Below are positions 1-12,934 of a stretch of 64,000 nt of DNA, in pieces. Each line of letters starts with the position of its first letter. Within the stretch, counting starts at the first letter, position 1. This DNA is from Thalassoglobus neptunius. Lineage in GTDB: Bacteria; Planctomycetota; Planctomycetia; Planctomycetales; Planctomycetaceae. The notes beneath the pieces were generated by a model. The model saw only the letters and a program-made list of their open reading frames with translations. It did no database searches and was not told the DNA's origin. The position numbers were made by a program, and so were the translations under genes. The stretch covers positions 1,943,272 to 2,007,271 of the forward strand of contig NZ_SIHI01000001.1 of the NCBI RefSeq assembly GCF_007859735.1, read 5' to 3'.

Positions 1-37
1 GTTTGTCGGTGTTGTGGTATTGCACCCAATAATCCAT
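1..37 (-). CDS. 5' end of a gene cut by the window edge
   Basis: An ATG on the minus strand at 37 is preceded by AGGAG with a 5-base spacer and is followed by 12 open codons (MDYWVQYHNTDK) up to the window edge. The strong ribosome binding site is the main evidence that this is a real start. Too little is visible to name a family. The 290 bases between this start and the end of gatB contain no other gene that I can see and should hold its promoter. Confidence 0.5.
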   Translation of the reverse strand, partial: MDYWVQYHNTDK

Positions 38-327
38 CTCTGCTCCTATCGTAGTTTAGGTGTCACATTCCCCATCAGATTGAACTGTGTTTAGCCACTC
101 GATTGTTGACTTACGGAAATTTGAGACAACCAGCCAAGACACTCCCTAAATAGCAAGCCTGCTGAGGAAGAGACACAGAATCTGATGGAATCCTGTGTGG
201 CGGCTTTGAGATAGCCAACTTTCTTCCACACTGAATCTAGTCCTCGGCTTTCGTGGGCATGATTTTGTGATCACTCTTGCAGTTTGGAATTTAGCAGGTT
301 GTTGGCCCGTCATTAGTGAATAGAGCT

Positions 328-1827
328 TTAAGCGGTTTCTTCGATCACTTGGATGATGAGTTCGCGGACGGCTTTGGCGTCGGCGCCTTTGGCTTGTTTC
401 ATCACCTGGCCGATGATTGCTCCGATCGCTTGTTTTCGGCCGGCGCGGTAGTCTTCGACGGCGCTGGAGCAGTTGGCGATTGCGGAGCGGACTGCTTCTT
501 CGAGAGCGCCGGTATCTGAGACGACTTCGAGGCCGCGTTCTGAGATCATTTCGTCGACGCGGCTGGTGCTGATTTCCTGGTCGTTGTCTGCTTCTTCGAG
601 GAGAGCGGAGAAGACTTCGCGGCCGCTTTTGGTGGTGATTTTGTTGTCAACGACCCGCTTGACGATCGTCCCGAGGATTGATGCAGAGACGGGGAACTCG
701 CCGATTTCTACTCCTCGCTCTTTCATCTCTCGCAGCACGTCCTGAGTGACGAAATTTGCGGACTGTTTTCCGTCTCCGCTGACTTCGACAACCTCTTCAA
801 AGTAGCTGGCGAGTTCGCGTCCCTGATTGACGATGACGTCGGCATCATACGTTGAGAGACCGAGTTCTTTTTCGAAGCGTCGGCGTCGTGTGGCAGGTGC
901 TTCCGGGAGAGCGGCGCGGACGTCTGCGATGCGTTCTTTCGTGACTGTGACAGGGACGAGATCGGGATCGGGGAAGTAACGATAGTCGGCGGCGTCTTCT
1001 TTGCCCCGCTGGGCGAAGCTGACGTTTCGATTGGCATCCCAACCGCGCGTTTCCTTCTCCACACCCGGATCGCAAAGTTTGCGGCCGGACTTCTCGTATT
1101 CTTTGAGTTGTCGCTGGACTTCGAAATCGATGGCTGCTTCGACAGCCCGGAAGCTGTTGAGGTTTTTAACTTCAACAATGGGCGTTGCGATTTTTTGTCC
1201 TGCGTCGTCTGTCAGATGCAGGTTGACGTTGGCATCGCAGCGGAGGCTGCCCTCTTGCATGTTGCAGTCGGAGACATCGAGGAAGGTGAGGAGCAGCCGC
1301 ATCTCTTCGAGATATTGTTTGGCTTCGGCTCCGGATCGGAGATCGGGTTCGCTGACGATTTCCAGCAAGGGAGTTCCGGCGCGGTTCAGGTCGACCTGGC
1401 TGTCTTTCCCGCGTCCGGTTTCGTCGTGAATGTTTTTCCCGGCGTCTTCTTCGAGATGGGCTCGATTGATGCGAATTTTGCGTCGGTTCCCGTCGTCGCC
1501 GTCGATCTCAAGCCACCCTTCTTTGCTGAAAGGAAGATCGTACTGACTGATCTGATAGCCTTTGGGGAGATCGGGATAGAAGTATTGCTTGCGATCCCAT
1601 TTCGTGAACTCGGCGATTTCGCAATTCAGAGCGGTGGCTGTGATCAGCGAGAGATCGAAAGCCTCTTTATTCATGACCGGCAAGGTGCCTGGATGTCCCA
1701 GACAGACCGGGCAGACCTGCGTATTGGGAGCGTCTGGATTGAAGCGATTTGCGCATCCACAGAAGATTTTTGTTTTCGTCTGAAGCTGGACATGAACTTC
1801 CAGGCCCACAATTGTCGTGACATTCAT
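328..1827 (-). CDS. gatB: Asp/Glu-tRNA(Asn/Gln) amidotransferase subunit B
   Basis: GatB is the kinase/transamidase subunit of GatCAB. It activates Glu-tRNA(Gln) or Asp-tRNA(Asn) with ATP and amidates it with ammonia delivered from GatA. The 499-residue product opens with the family motif GLEVHVQL and carries a zinc site (C23, C25, C39, C42). It also has the signature [16 protein letters not shown] and ends in a helical YqeY-like tRNA-binding tail. The frame is open 46 codons further upstream, but the ATG at 1827 is chosen because GLEVHVQ normally lies close to the N-terminus and GAGGA sits just before it. gatA and gatC are not adjacent, so the subunits are probably scattered. Confidence 0.97.
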   Translation of the reverse strand: MNVTTIVGLEVHVQLQTKTKIFCGCANRFNPDAPNTQVCPVCLGHPGTLPVMNKEAFDLSLITATALNCEIAEFTKWDRKQYFYPDLPKGYQISQYDLPFSKEGWLEIDGDDGNRRKIRINRAHLEEDAGKNIHDETGRGKDSQVDLNRAGTPLLEIVSEPDLRSGAEAKQYLEEMRLLLTFLDVSDCNMQEGSLRCDANVNLHLTDDAGQKIATPIVEVKNLNSFRAVEAAIDFEVQRQLKEYEKSGRKLCDPGVEKETRGWDANRNVSFAQRGKEDAADYRYFPDPDLVPVTVTKERIADVRAALPEAPATRRRRFEKELGLSTYDADVIVNQGRELASYFEEVVEVSGDGKQSANFVTQDVLREMKERGVEIGEFPVSASILGTIVKRVVDNKITTKSGREVFSALLEEADNDQEISTSRVDEMISERGLEVVSDTGALEEAVRSAIANCSSAVEDYRAGRKQAIGAIIGQVMKQAKGADAKAVRELIIQVIEETA

Positions 1828-2076
1828 AGCATTCCTCGCGTTCACAATTGGCCGAAGTGTAGCCCAGCACGCTGCGACTGACGAGTCACTCTTTTGAGCC
1901 TCCATGTTGATTTTCGAGACGTCGGCCCGGGTTGAGGTGTTTCTGTGAATGAAGCTGCAATTCACAATCGAAAATTGGACGATCGGGTCCCAGTGTTTGT
2001 GAACTGCGCTTGAACTTTGCGCACCAAAGATGGACGATTCGACTTCACACCGAAATTTTCTCTTTGAGAGCTCTCC

Positions 2077-2742
2077 ATGTCAGAGAATGCCCCCTTCGAC
2101 GATTTTGATGCCGACGACACTGATGGTTTCTCGACACAGTCTCCATCTCCGGGGATGAGCACCGGAATGAAGGTGCTGATGGGGCTCCTCATCTTCTCCG
2201 CCGTGAGTCTGGTGATCTGTTGTGGCGGAATCTATTGGTTCGTCTCGAATTCAACGACGGCGACGGAAAATCCGGCAGAAATCGATGCGATGCGAGACGA
2301 AATCGCAACGATTGTGTTGCCGGCCGTCTACGAGCCGGGCGTTGGTGTGGGGTTCAACTTGTTCATCAAGATGGACATGGTCGCTTACGGGCGGAGCAAA
2401 GACCCGGAAAATGGTGGGATTGTTCTGATGCAGATGTCTGGCCCCTCCATGATGGAGGAAGAAGATCTTCGGCTCGAGTTTGAAAAGGAAGCCGAGAAGC
2501 AGGGCACGAACCAGGACATTGACGTCACGTCACAGGAAACTCGCACGTTTACGATTGACGGTGAAGAGGTCGACTTCGAGTTTGTGACGGGGACTCGTCC
2601 CGAATCGGACGACGTCGTTCATCAAGTGGTGGGAGTTTTCAAAGGACGCGAGGGAATGGCTTTCCTCATGATCTTCGAGACAGACAACAACTGGAACGAA
2701 GAAGAAGTCGTCCGGATGATCGAATCCATCTCGACGAAATAA
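2077..2742 (+). CDS. small single-pass membrane protein of unknown function
   Basis: The 221-residue product has an acidic, Ser/Pro-rich cytoplasmic N-terminus of about 30 residues, one hydrophobic helix (about residues 31-55, containing the pair CC) and an exported domain of about 165 residues. That domain is rich in acidic residues and beta-prone segments and has no catalytic motif I recognise. A GAGAG ribosome binding site precedes the ATG. It is divergent from gatB and shares its 250-base upstream region. I do not recognise the family; the topology is common among small planctomycete surface proteins, but no function can be inferred. Confidence 0.75.
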   Translation: MSENAPFDDFDADDTDGFSTQSPSPGMSTGMKVLMGLLIFSAVSLVICCGGIYWFVSNSTTATENPAEIDAMRDEIATIVLPAVYEPGVGVGFNLFIKMDMVAYGRSKDPENGGIVLMQMSGPSMMEEEDLRLEFEKEAEKQGTNQDIDVTSQETRTFTIDGEEVDFEFVTGTRPESDDVVHQVVGVFKGREGMAFLMIFETDNNWNEEEVVRMIESISTK

Positions 2743-3069
2743 AGACGGCTTCTCTTTCCGGTGCAGTCGCTTCTGCGGAAGAACGGATTTCCTTGTGATC
2801 GCCATAAGAACTGACGATGACCGCGGTGAGGTTGTGTGAACAGCGATAGAGTCCCCTGCTTGCTGGGGTCAGATGCGCACTTCTCACCGAACGCATCAAC
2901 AACAGCTGGTGCGTTGTGAATCTGGGGCGTCGAAATCATTGAATCCGACCACCAATTCCCGGATTCTGATCAGTTGATCGGACCATCTCCGAAATCCTTG
3001 ACGGCTGTGGTTCTCGAGGATACACTCCACCACTTATCGAACAATGGTTCTTTTATTTGAAATTGGTTA
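2743..3069. other. intergenic region before the LysR gene
   Basis: There are 327 bases without a credible gene. Short frames here lack a ribosome binding site and run over neighbouring genes. The region should hold the terminator of the small membrane-protein gene and the promoter and autoregulatory sites of the LysR gene, but no clear -35/-10 pair or perfect inverted repeat was found. Confidence 0.4.
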
Positions 3070-4014
3070 TTGAATCCTGTGAGTCTTCGGAATACCGAAA
3101 TCTTTTGTGAGATCGCAACGCAGCGCAGCTTTTCCCGGGCTGCGTCGGCGCGTCAGATTTCGCAACCCGCAGTGAGTCAGGCACTCCAACAGCTTGAGGA
3201 CCAGCTGGGAGTGGCTTTGATTGATCGATCACAACGTCCCATCGGGCTCACCCCTGCGGGAAGTGTTTATTTTGAACGATGTCAGAAATGGCTGGACGAT
3301 TATCGGGAAATTGAGGATGCGGTCACCCGATTCAGTGGTCGCTTAACGGGTCGAGTTCGAGTGGCCTCGATCTATTCTGTCGGTCTGCTGCAAATGTCTG
3401 ACTATGTCAGAAAGTTTCGAAGCGAATATCCCGATGTCGAACTGAGTCTCGACTACGTTCAACCGGATGAAATTTACAATCGCGTGCTTCGGGATGAAGT
3501 GGAGCTTGGGATTGTTTCCTTCCCCAAAGATGGGGGAGACATTGGCTGCCTTCCGTGGATTGACCAGGAAATGGTTCTGGCAGTCGCGCCCGAACATCCG
3601 ATTTCCGACCGGGAATCGATTCGATTGACGGATCTCCAAGGATTGGATTTAGTTGCGTTCACCCACGACCTGATGATTCGTCGTGCCACTGAGAAATTAC
3701 TAAGAAAATCCAACGTGACAATGCACGTCGTTCATCAGTTCGATAACCTTGAAACTGTCAAGCGGGCAGTGGAAATCAACCTGGGTGTGGCTCTATTACC
3801 GTTGGCCACACTTCGACGTGAACTGGAATTTCAAACACTGCGTGCGATCCCTCTTTCCGACTGCACATTCGTGCGTCCATTGGGAATTGTTCATAAACGT
3901 CACAAACACTTGTCTCGTGCTGCCGAGAAATTCGTCGAGTTGCTTCACGAAGAATCTCCTGAACACGAGCCGGTGTCGCCATTCTCTACTGTCACGAGCA
4001 GTAGTTCCGCATAG
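3070..4014 (+). CDS. LysR-family transcriptional regulator
   Basis: The 314-residue protein has the N-terminal winged helix-turn-helix of LysR regulators (about residues 6-65, with SFSRAASARQISQPAVSQAL and QLGVALIDRS) and the periplasmic-binding-protein-like effector domain (about 90-300). The start is TTG at 3070, with GTG at 3079 as an alternative; neither has a strong ribosome binding site, so the start is uncertain by a few codons. Residues 302-314 are a low-complexity tail. It lies 431 bases upstream of gltB on the same strand. In Bacillus the LysR protein GltC controls gltAB, so control of glutamate synthase is possible here, but adjacency is the only evidence. Confidence 0.9.
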   Translation: MNPVSLRNTEIFCEIATQRSFSRAASARQISQPAVSQALQQLEDQLGVALIDRSQRPIGLTPAGSVYFERCQKWLDDYREIEDAVTRFSGRLTGRVRVASIYSVGLLQMSDYVRKFRSEYPDVELSLDYVQPDEIYNRVLRDEVELGIVSFPKDGGDIGCLPWIDQEMVLAVAPEHPISDRESIRLTDLQGLDLVAFTHDLMIRRATEKLLRKSNVTMHVVHQFDNLETVKRAVEINLGVALLPLATLRRELEFQTLRAIPLSDCTFVRPLGIVHKRHKHLSRAAEKFVELLHEESPEHEPVSPFSTVTSSSSA

Positions 4015-4445
4015 CTGGGAGGTTCCCGGGGAACCAACCGAAACGGTCCGATCGCATTGAGGCAACAGGGCCGAGTTTCCGCTCATAGTGCGTCAATCAG
4101 GACGTCTGAGCAATGACGGAGTGAATCGGACAAGTCGCTGAGACGGTCTTCCTCAAGCGGGAACCCTTCAGCACTGTGACCAGTGTGACTTGTCCATCGC
4201 AATCAGAGTCCGGGTCGATTTTGACATTCCACCCGAAACCTTTCACGACACACCACGGCTTGCTGACAGGCAAGTCAACCTGACCCCAACCGGTCTCATG
4301 TTCCGCATCATTCATTTTTGATGTATGCGGAGATCGAAACCAAACACTTGAAGACTTGGGCTTCCCTGAGTTTTGAACCGAGAGTCTCACAACGCGTGAC
4401 AGACTTCCCGGTTCCGGATTTGAGACAACAAAGGAATTGTGCATC
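4015..4445. other. gltB upstream region
   Basis: These 431 bases separate the LysR gene from gltB. The ribosome binding site AAGGA at 4432-4436 precedes the gltB ATG. A minus-strand frame of 72 codons (4097-4315) is open but has no ribosome binding site and is treated as doubtful. No clear promoter hexamers were identified. The length suggests a regulated promoter or a long leader. Confidence 0.4.
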
Positions 4446-9053
<4,608 letters not shown>

Positions 9054-9076
9054 TGTGTCATTTTCAACTAGTTCCG

Positions 9077-9110
9077 GGGAGTCGACCTGTCCCGCGATTC
9101 GTCGACTCCC
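9077..9110 (+). terminator. hairpin between gltB and gltD
   Basis: A perfect 10-base inverted repeat (GGGAGTCGAC at 9077-9086 and GTCGACTCCC at 9101-9110) with a 14-base loop starts 24 bases after the gltB stop. The bases that follow (AACTGATTTGAGTTTT) are only moderately T-rich. It could be a partial terminator, or a 3' stabiliser that sets the GltB to GltD ratio. Confidence 0.55.
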
Positions 9111-9244
9111 AACTGATTTGAGTTTTCACATCCTCAAGAAGCAAGCACGACGAGTGACGACCGGGTCGAAATGACTCTTCCCGGAATGATTCGCATCAAA
9201 ACACAACCGTACCAATGGTTCTGAAATAACGGAAAAGATAGATC

Positions 9245-10762
9245 ATGGGAAAGCCAACCGGATTTAAGGAGTACCAGCGGCAGACCGCGAGTGAACGTCT
9301 GCCGAAAGAACGACTCAAGGATTGGGACGAATTCGCCAATCCCATCGAATTGAAAGTCCTGAAGCAACAGGGCGCTCGCTGCATGGACTGCGGAATTCCG
9401 TTCTGTCATACCGGGGACATCATGGCCGGAATGGCAACCGGGTGCCCGCTTCACAACCTGATCCCTGAATGGAACGACCTCGTTTATCACAACGACTGGC
9501 GGGAAGCACTCGACCGATTGCACAAGACGAATAACTTCCCGGAGTTCACAGGTCGTGTCTGCCCTGCCCCATGTGAGGGCTCATGCACCCTCGGGATCAA
9601 TGAGCCTCCCGTGGCGATCAAGACAATTGAACGCAACATTGTCGATCGAGGTTTCGCCGAAGACTGGATTCAGCCGAACCCGCCCACCGAACGAACCGGC
9701 AAGAAGGTCGCGATCGTCGGTTCCGGTCCTGCTGGACTGGCCGCAGCGGCGCAACTGAACAGTGCCGGTCACCTGTGTACCGTCTACGAAAGATCCGACC
9801 GAATCGGCGGGCTTCTCATGTACGGCATTCCAAACATGAAACTCGAGAAGTGGATCGTCCAACGCCGCATCGACCTGCTTCGAGAAGAAGGAGTCGAATT
9901 TGTCACCGAGACCGAGATTGGCAAGGACATTCCTGCTCCGGAATTGATGGACAAATTCGACGCTGTCGTGCTCTCCACCGGAGCAACGGTCCCCAACGAC
10001 TTCTTCGTCCGAACTCCCGGTCGTGAACTGAACGGAATTCACTTCGCGATGGAATTCTTGCACGCCAACACAAAGAGCCTGCTCGATTCCGAACTGAAAG
10101 ATGGCAATTTCATTTCGGCGAAAGACAAACACGTCATCGTCATTGGAGGTGGTGACACCGGGAACGATTGCCTCGGTACAAGTTTGCGACACGGCTGCAA
10201 AAGCCTCGTCAACTTCGAGATCGTCCCCCAGTCTCCCGAATCACGTGCACCGAACAACCCGTGGCCACAATGGCCAAAGGTGCATCGAGTCGATTACGGA
10301 CACGCCGAAGCCGCCGCAGTCTTTGACTACAAGTCGAATGGTCAGAAGACTCTCGCGAATGATCCTCGCGAATACGCAATCCAAACCACCGAGTTCATCG
10401 GCGACGGAAACGGAAATCTGAAGGCGATCAAGACTCAACAGGTCGACTGGTCGAATCCAACAGAAAACGCACCGTTCTCCCCGGTTCCCGGATCAGAAAA
10501 GGAATGGCCTGCCGATCTCTGCTTCATGGCACTCGGATTCCGAGGCCCGGAACAGACAATTGCCGAACAGCTCGGAATCGAAGTTGACGCACGAAGCAAC
10601 TTCAAAGCCACCTATGGCAAGTACGCAACGAACCTTGAAGGTGTCTTCGCTGCGGGCGATTGCCGACGCGGTCAAAGCTTGATTGTCTGGGCCATCAACG
10701 AAGGTCGGGAAGCAGCACGCGAATGTGACCGCTACCTGATGGGTGTCACCGAATTGCCATAA
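9245..10762 (+). CDS. gltD: glutamate synthase (NADPH) small subunit
   Basis: GltD passes electrons from NADPH through FAD and Fe-S clusters to the FMN of GltB. The 505-residue protein has the N-terminal cysteine clusters ([10 protein letters not shown], then a Cys in GCPLHN, then CPAPCEGSC), an FAD Rossmann motif GSGPAG near residue 159 and the NADPH motif [11 protein letters not shown]. It ends with the FAD-contacting stretch around [19 protein letters not shown]. It follows gltB on the same strand with a hairpin between them. Length and motifs match functional GltD proteins. Confidence 0.97.
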   Translation: MGKPTGFKEYQRQTASERLPKERLKDWDEFANPIELKVLKQQGARCMDCGIPFCHTGDIMAGMATGCPLHNLIPEWNDLVYHNDWREALDRLHKTNNFPEFTGRVCPAPCEGSCTLGINEPPVAIKTIERNIVDRGFAEDWIQPNPPTERTGKKVAIVGSGPAGLAAAAQLNSAGHLCTVYERSDRIGGLLMYGIPNMKLEKWIVQRRIDLLREEGVEFVTETEIGKDIPAPELMDKFDAVVLSTGATVPNDFFVRTPGRELNGIHFAMEFLHANTKSLLDSELKDGNFISAKDKHVIVIGGGDTGNDCLGTSLRHGCKSLVNFEIVPQSPESRAPNNPWPQWPKVHRVDYGHAEAAAVFDYKSNGQKTLANDPREYAIQTTEFIGDGNGNLKAIKTQQVDWSNPTENAPFSPVPGSEKEWPADLCFMALGFRGPEQTIAEQLGIEVDARSNFKATYGKYATNLEGVFAAGDCRRGQSLIVWAINEGREAARECDRYLMGVTELP

Positions 10763-10898
10763 CAATTCTTAGTGCGACATCTTGATGTCAACAACAATCG
10801 AGATCATTTCCCACAACCGGCCCTGAAAAAAAGGCATCTCTTGAACCATTGGTCGATTCAAGGGATGCGGGAACGGTTCTCGAACAAATCGATTCTCT

Positions 10899-10935
10899 AA
10901 TCAGCTCGAAACGTCGTTTGACGTTCGAGCTGATT
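10899..10935. terminator. strong hairpin at the gltD / aminotransferase convergence
   Basis: The arms AATCAGCTCGAAACGTC and GACGTTCGAGCTGATT pair over 16 bases with one bulged A and a loop of four. The element contains the stop codon of the minus-strand aminotransferase gene and lies 137 bases after gltD. Neither side has a T-run, so it is a poor classical intrinsic terminator, but its size and its place between convergent genes suggest a two-way termination or mRNA-end element. Confidence 0.5.
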
Positions 10936-12214
10936 GCGTTTCCCGAACAGCGTCGGCGAGTCGACGCATCGCTTCGTCGATTAAATCCACCGGCAACACT
11001 CCATAGCTCAATCGCATCTGTGAACGTGGCCGATCTTCGACCGGACCGGCGTAGCACAACTCGCCCGGAACGTACATCACGCCATGTTTGACTGCCTGAG
11101 AAAAGAGAGGACGATCAAATCCGGATTCGAGCGACTCCGGAAGTGTCATCCAGACGTACAGCCCGCCTTTGGGATGCACCCAACTCACTCCGGGCAAATC
11201 CGAAAAGTATTTCTGCGCGGCAGCTAACATTGCATCCCGTTTCAAACGATATCCGTCGCGCACTTTCGCCAAGTGACCCTGGTACTCTCCGCTTCGCAAG
11301 ACGGTCGCAATGAGCTTCTGATTAAAGTGAGCAGATCCGAAATCTTCGTTCCCCTTCCGCTCACAGATCGCAGTCACCAGGTCCTTGGGAACGATTCCGA
11401 ACCCGACCCGGATTCCTGGAGAAAACGTTTTTGAGAACGTCTGCGTGTAGATGACGTTTGCCCGTTCCTGATCAAAGCTCCACACGCTCGGGTGTTCTTC
11501 GCCGTCATATCGAAGTTCGCGGTAGGCAGCGTCTTCGAGAACAAGAATCCGATGCTCACGAGACCATTTCTTAGCGATCTCCACGATCTGCTCGCGACGC
11601 GACGTTGACAGACAAACACCGCTCGGGTTGTCGTAGTAACTGACGGCATAAATCAACTTGACTCGATGGAGTTCCTTCATCGATGCGATTTGCTCAAGAG
11701 CATGATCAAGAGCTGCAGGATCCATCCCCTGATCATCCGAAGGAATTGTAACTGTCCTCGCTCCGACCCCGGCCAGATTTCCCGCGAATACAAAATACGT
11801 CGGGCCAGCAACAAGACAGATATCGCCAGGATCCAGAAGAGTTTCGCACACCAGCGACAACAACTGCTGAGACCCGGTTGTCAGAATCATCTGGCTGGCA
11901 TCAATCCCAAGGGACTCAGTCGAACACTTCTCCAAATCTGCAAAATACGTCAGCAACTCCGACCGAAGTTGGGCGCTCCCGGGAGTCGTCCCATACTGAA
12001 GCGCCCGAATTCCGGACTCTCTGGTCGCGAGGACTTGTTGAGCCGCCCGAAGAGTTTCCTCAACCGGCAGCGTCTCTGGATCAACCAGCCCGGCAGCCAA
12101 TGACAGGCAGTCGGGATTCTCAACCCCCTGCTGCATGAGGAAGCTAATCGCCAAGTCTTTCGTCAGTGTGCTCCTCTGACTCATCAAGATGGGCAGTTCC
12201 GCAGGTGTCTTCAT
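10901..12214 (-). CDS. PLP-dependent aminotransferase, class I/II (2-aminoadipate/MocR-like fold)
   Basis: The 437-residue fold-type I enzyme resembles the stand-alone 2-aminoadipate/valine-pyruvate aminotransferase group rather than AspC. It has the motif YYDNPSG (about 193-199), the aspartate that contacts the pyridine nitrogen in LEDAAY (D228) and the Schiff-base lysine K262 in SKTFSPG. There is no GntR-type DNA-binding domain, so it is an enzyme and not a MocR regulator. It points towards gltBD and ends in the shared hairpin. Glutamate or 2-oxoglutarate is a likely co-substrate, but the specific amino acid cannot be read from the sequence. Confidence 0.9.
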   Translation of the reverse strand: MKTPAELPILMSQRSTLTKDLAISFLMQQGVENPDCLSLAAGLVDPETLPVEETLRAAQQVLATRESGIRALQYGTTPGSAQLRSELLTYFADLEKCSTESLGIDASQMILTTGSQQLLSLVCETLLDPGDICLVAGPTYFVFAGNLAGVGARTVTIPSDDQGMDPAALDHALEQIASMKELHRVKLIYAVSYYDNPSGVCLSTSRREQIVEIAKKWSREHRILVLEDAAYRELRYDGEEHPSVWSFDQERANVIYTQTFSKTFSPGIRVGFGIVPKDLVTAICERKGNEDFGSAHFNQKLIATVLRSGEYQGHLAKVRDGYRLKRDAMLAAAQKYFSDLPGVSWVHPKGGLYVWMTLPESLESGFDRPLFSQAVKHGVMYVPGELCYAGPVEDRPRSQMRLSYGVLPVDLIDEAMRRLADAVRETQSARTSNDVSS

Positions 12215-12396
12215 AACTTTGTCTCGTGTCCAAATATTCCGTCTGAATTTATTCTACGAACTTGTCCTGAACCTTTCAGCGACAGCCATGTCGATTCAAC
12301 AGTCACTGATGGGACACTCGGCAAGAAGTCGCCTCTCAAACAAACACAACACTCGTCCGAGCTGAAAGAATTTCGCACTTGTCGGCGTTCCCCCCC

Positions 12397-12432
12397 CCAG
12401 CGATTTGGCATCGTTTACATCCAAATCGCTGG
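12397..12432. repeat. perfect 12-base inverted repeat upstream of the aminotransferase
   Basis: CCAGCGATTTGG (12397-12408) and CCAAATCGCTGG (12421-12432) are exact reverse complements around a 12-base centre. A run of nine C bases overlaps the left arm. It lies about 180 bases before the aminotransferase start and about 105 bases before tRNA-Val. It could be a dimer operator or an mRNA hairpin; no T-run follows on either strand. Nothing else coding was seen in the 322-base gap 12215-12536. Confidence 0.5.
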
Positions 12433-12501
12433 TGCGAATTCACAACGCCGAACTCGCAAACAACTTTGGTCCTCAAACCCCAAGACTCACCGAACCTCCA
12501 C

Positions 12502-12530
12502 TTGCTCACTCAGGTCTTCATTAGTAAAAT
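12502..12530 (+). promoter_or_regulatory. sigma-70-type promoter of tRNA-Val(TAC)
   Basis: TTGCTC (12502-12507) and TAAAAT (12525-12530) are separated by exactly 17 bases, and the mature tRNA begins 7 bases after the -10 box. The -10 matches consensus at five of six positions; the -35 matches at three. Confidence 0.5.
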
Positions 12531-12536
12531 GCCCCC

Positions 12537-12610
12537 GGTCGCATAGCTCAGTTGGTTAGAGCGTCTGTCTTACAAACAGAAGGCCGCCAGTTCGAGTCTG
12601 GCTGTGACCA
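12537..12610 (+). tRNA. tRNA-Val, anticodon TAC
   Basis: A full cloverleaf can be folded. The acceptor GGTCGCA pairs with TGTGACC (one G-T pair). The D arm is GCTC/GAGC, the anticodon arm TCTGT-CTTACAA-ACAGA, and the T arm GCCAG-TTCGAGT-CTGGC, with discriminator A at 12610. The anticodon TAC reads GTA/GTG valine codons. CCA is not encoded. The length is 74 bases. Confidence 0.97.
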
Positions 12611-12622
12611 CTTCTTCAACAG

Positions 12623-12658
12623 ACAGTTTTGAGTTGACACAAGTTCACTCAAAACTGT
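12623..12658 (+). terminator. hairpin after tRNA-Val(TAC)
   Basis: ACAGTTTTGAGT (12623-12634) and ACTCAAAACTGT (12647-12658) form a perfect 12-base stem with a 12-base loop, starting 13 bases after the tRNA. No T-tract follows, but position and stem length fit a tRNA transcript end. Confidence 0.55.
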
Positions 12659-12934
12659 TCTGGAGCCGGGAAAAGTTGCTCGAGAATTCTTGCGCAGTTT
12701 TCTTCGCCCCGCTTCTTTCTACTTCTCATCCGCCATTGGTTCTTTGCGAAGAGTTTTCTGCCGTCGCTCGCATAAGCTGACCGACTCGCGATTCTCTTCA
12801 GACTTCGATAGTGAATTCACAAACCTGCTGATTCGATCAACGTTCACACTTCTGGATCCCTGCCCTCGCAAACCTGTGCAGTAGGGAGGCTCGTTGTGAA
12901 CCATTGGTCCAGAGACTCGAAATTGTCTGCGTGG
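12659..12934. other. intergenic region between tRNA-Val and the serine dehydratase gene
   Basis: Apart from the hairpin just upstream, nothing convincing was found here. Two overlapping frames of about 60 codons on opposite strands lack ribosome binding sites and recognisable protein character. Confidence 0.35.

Noticed and set aside
1108-1881. 257-codon plus-strand frame opposite gatB
   Set aside because: Antisense shadow of a highly conserved gene; no ribosome binding site or domain, and the gatB frame explains the conservation.
12391-12399. run of nine C bases before the inverted repeat, read as a possible phase-variation tract
   Set aside because: It is not in a coding region or at a promoter spacing that I could identify, so a slipped-strand switch is unsupported.
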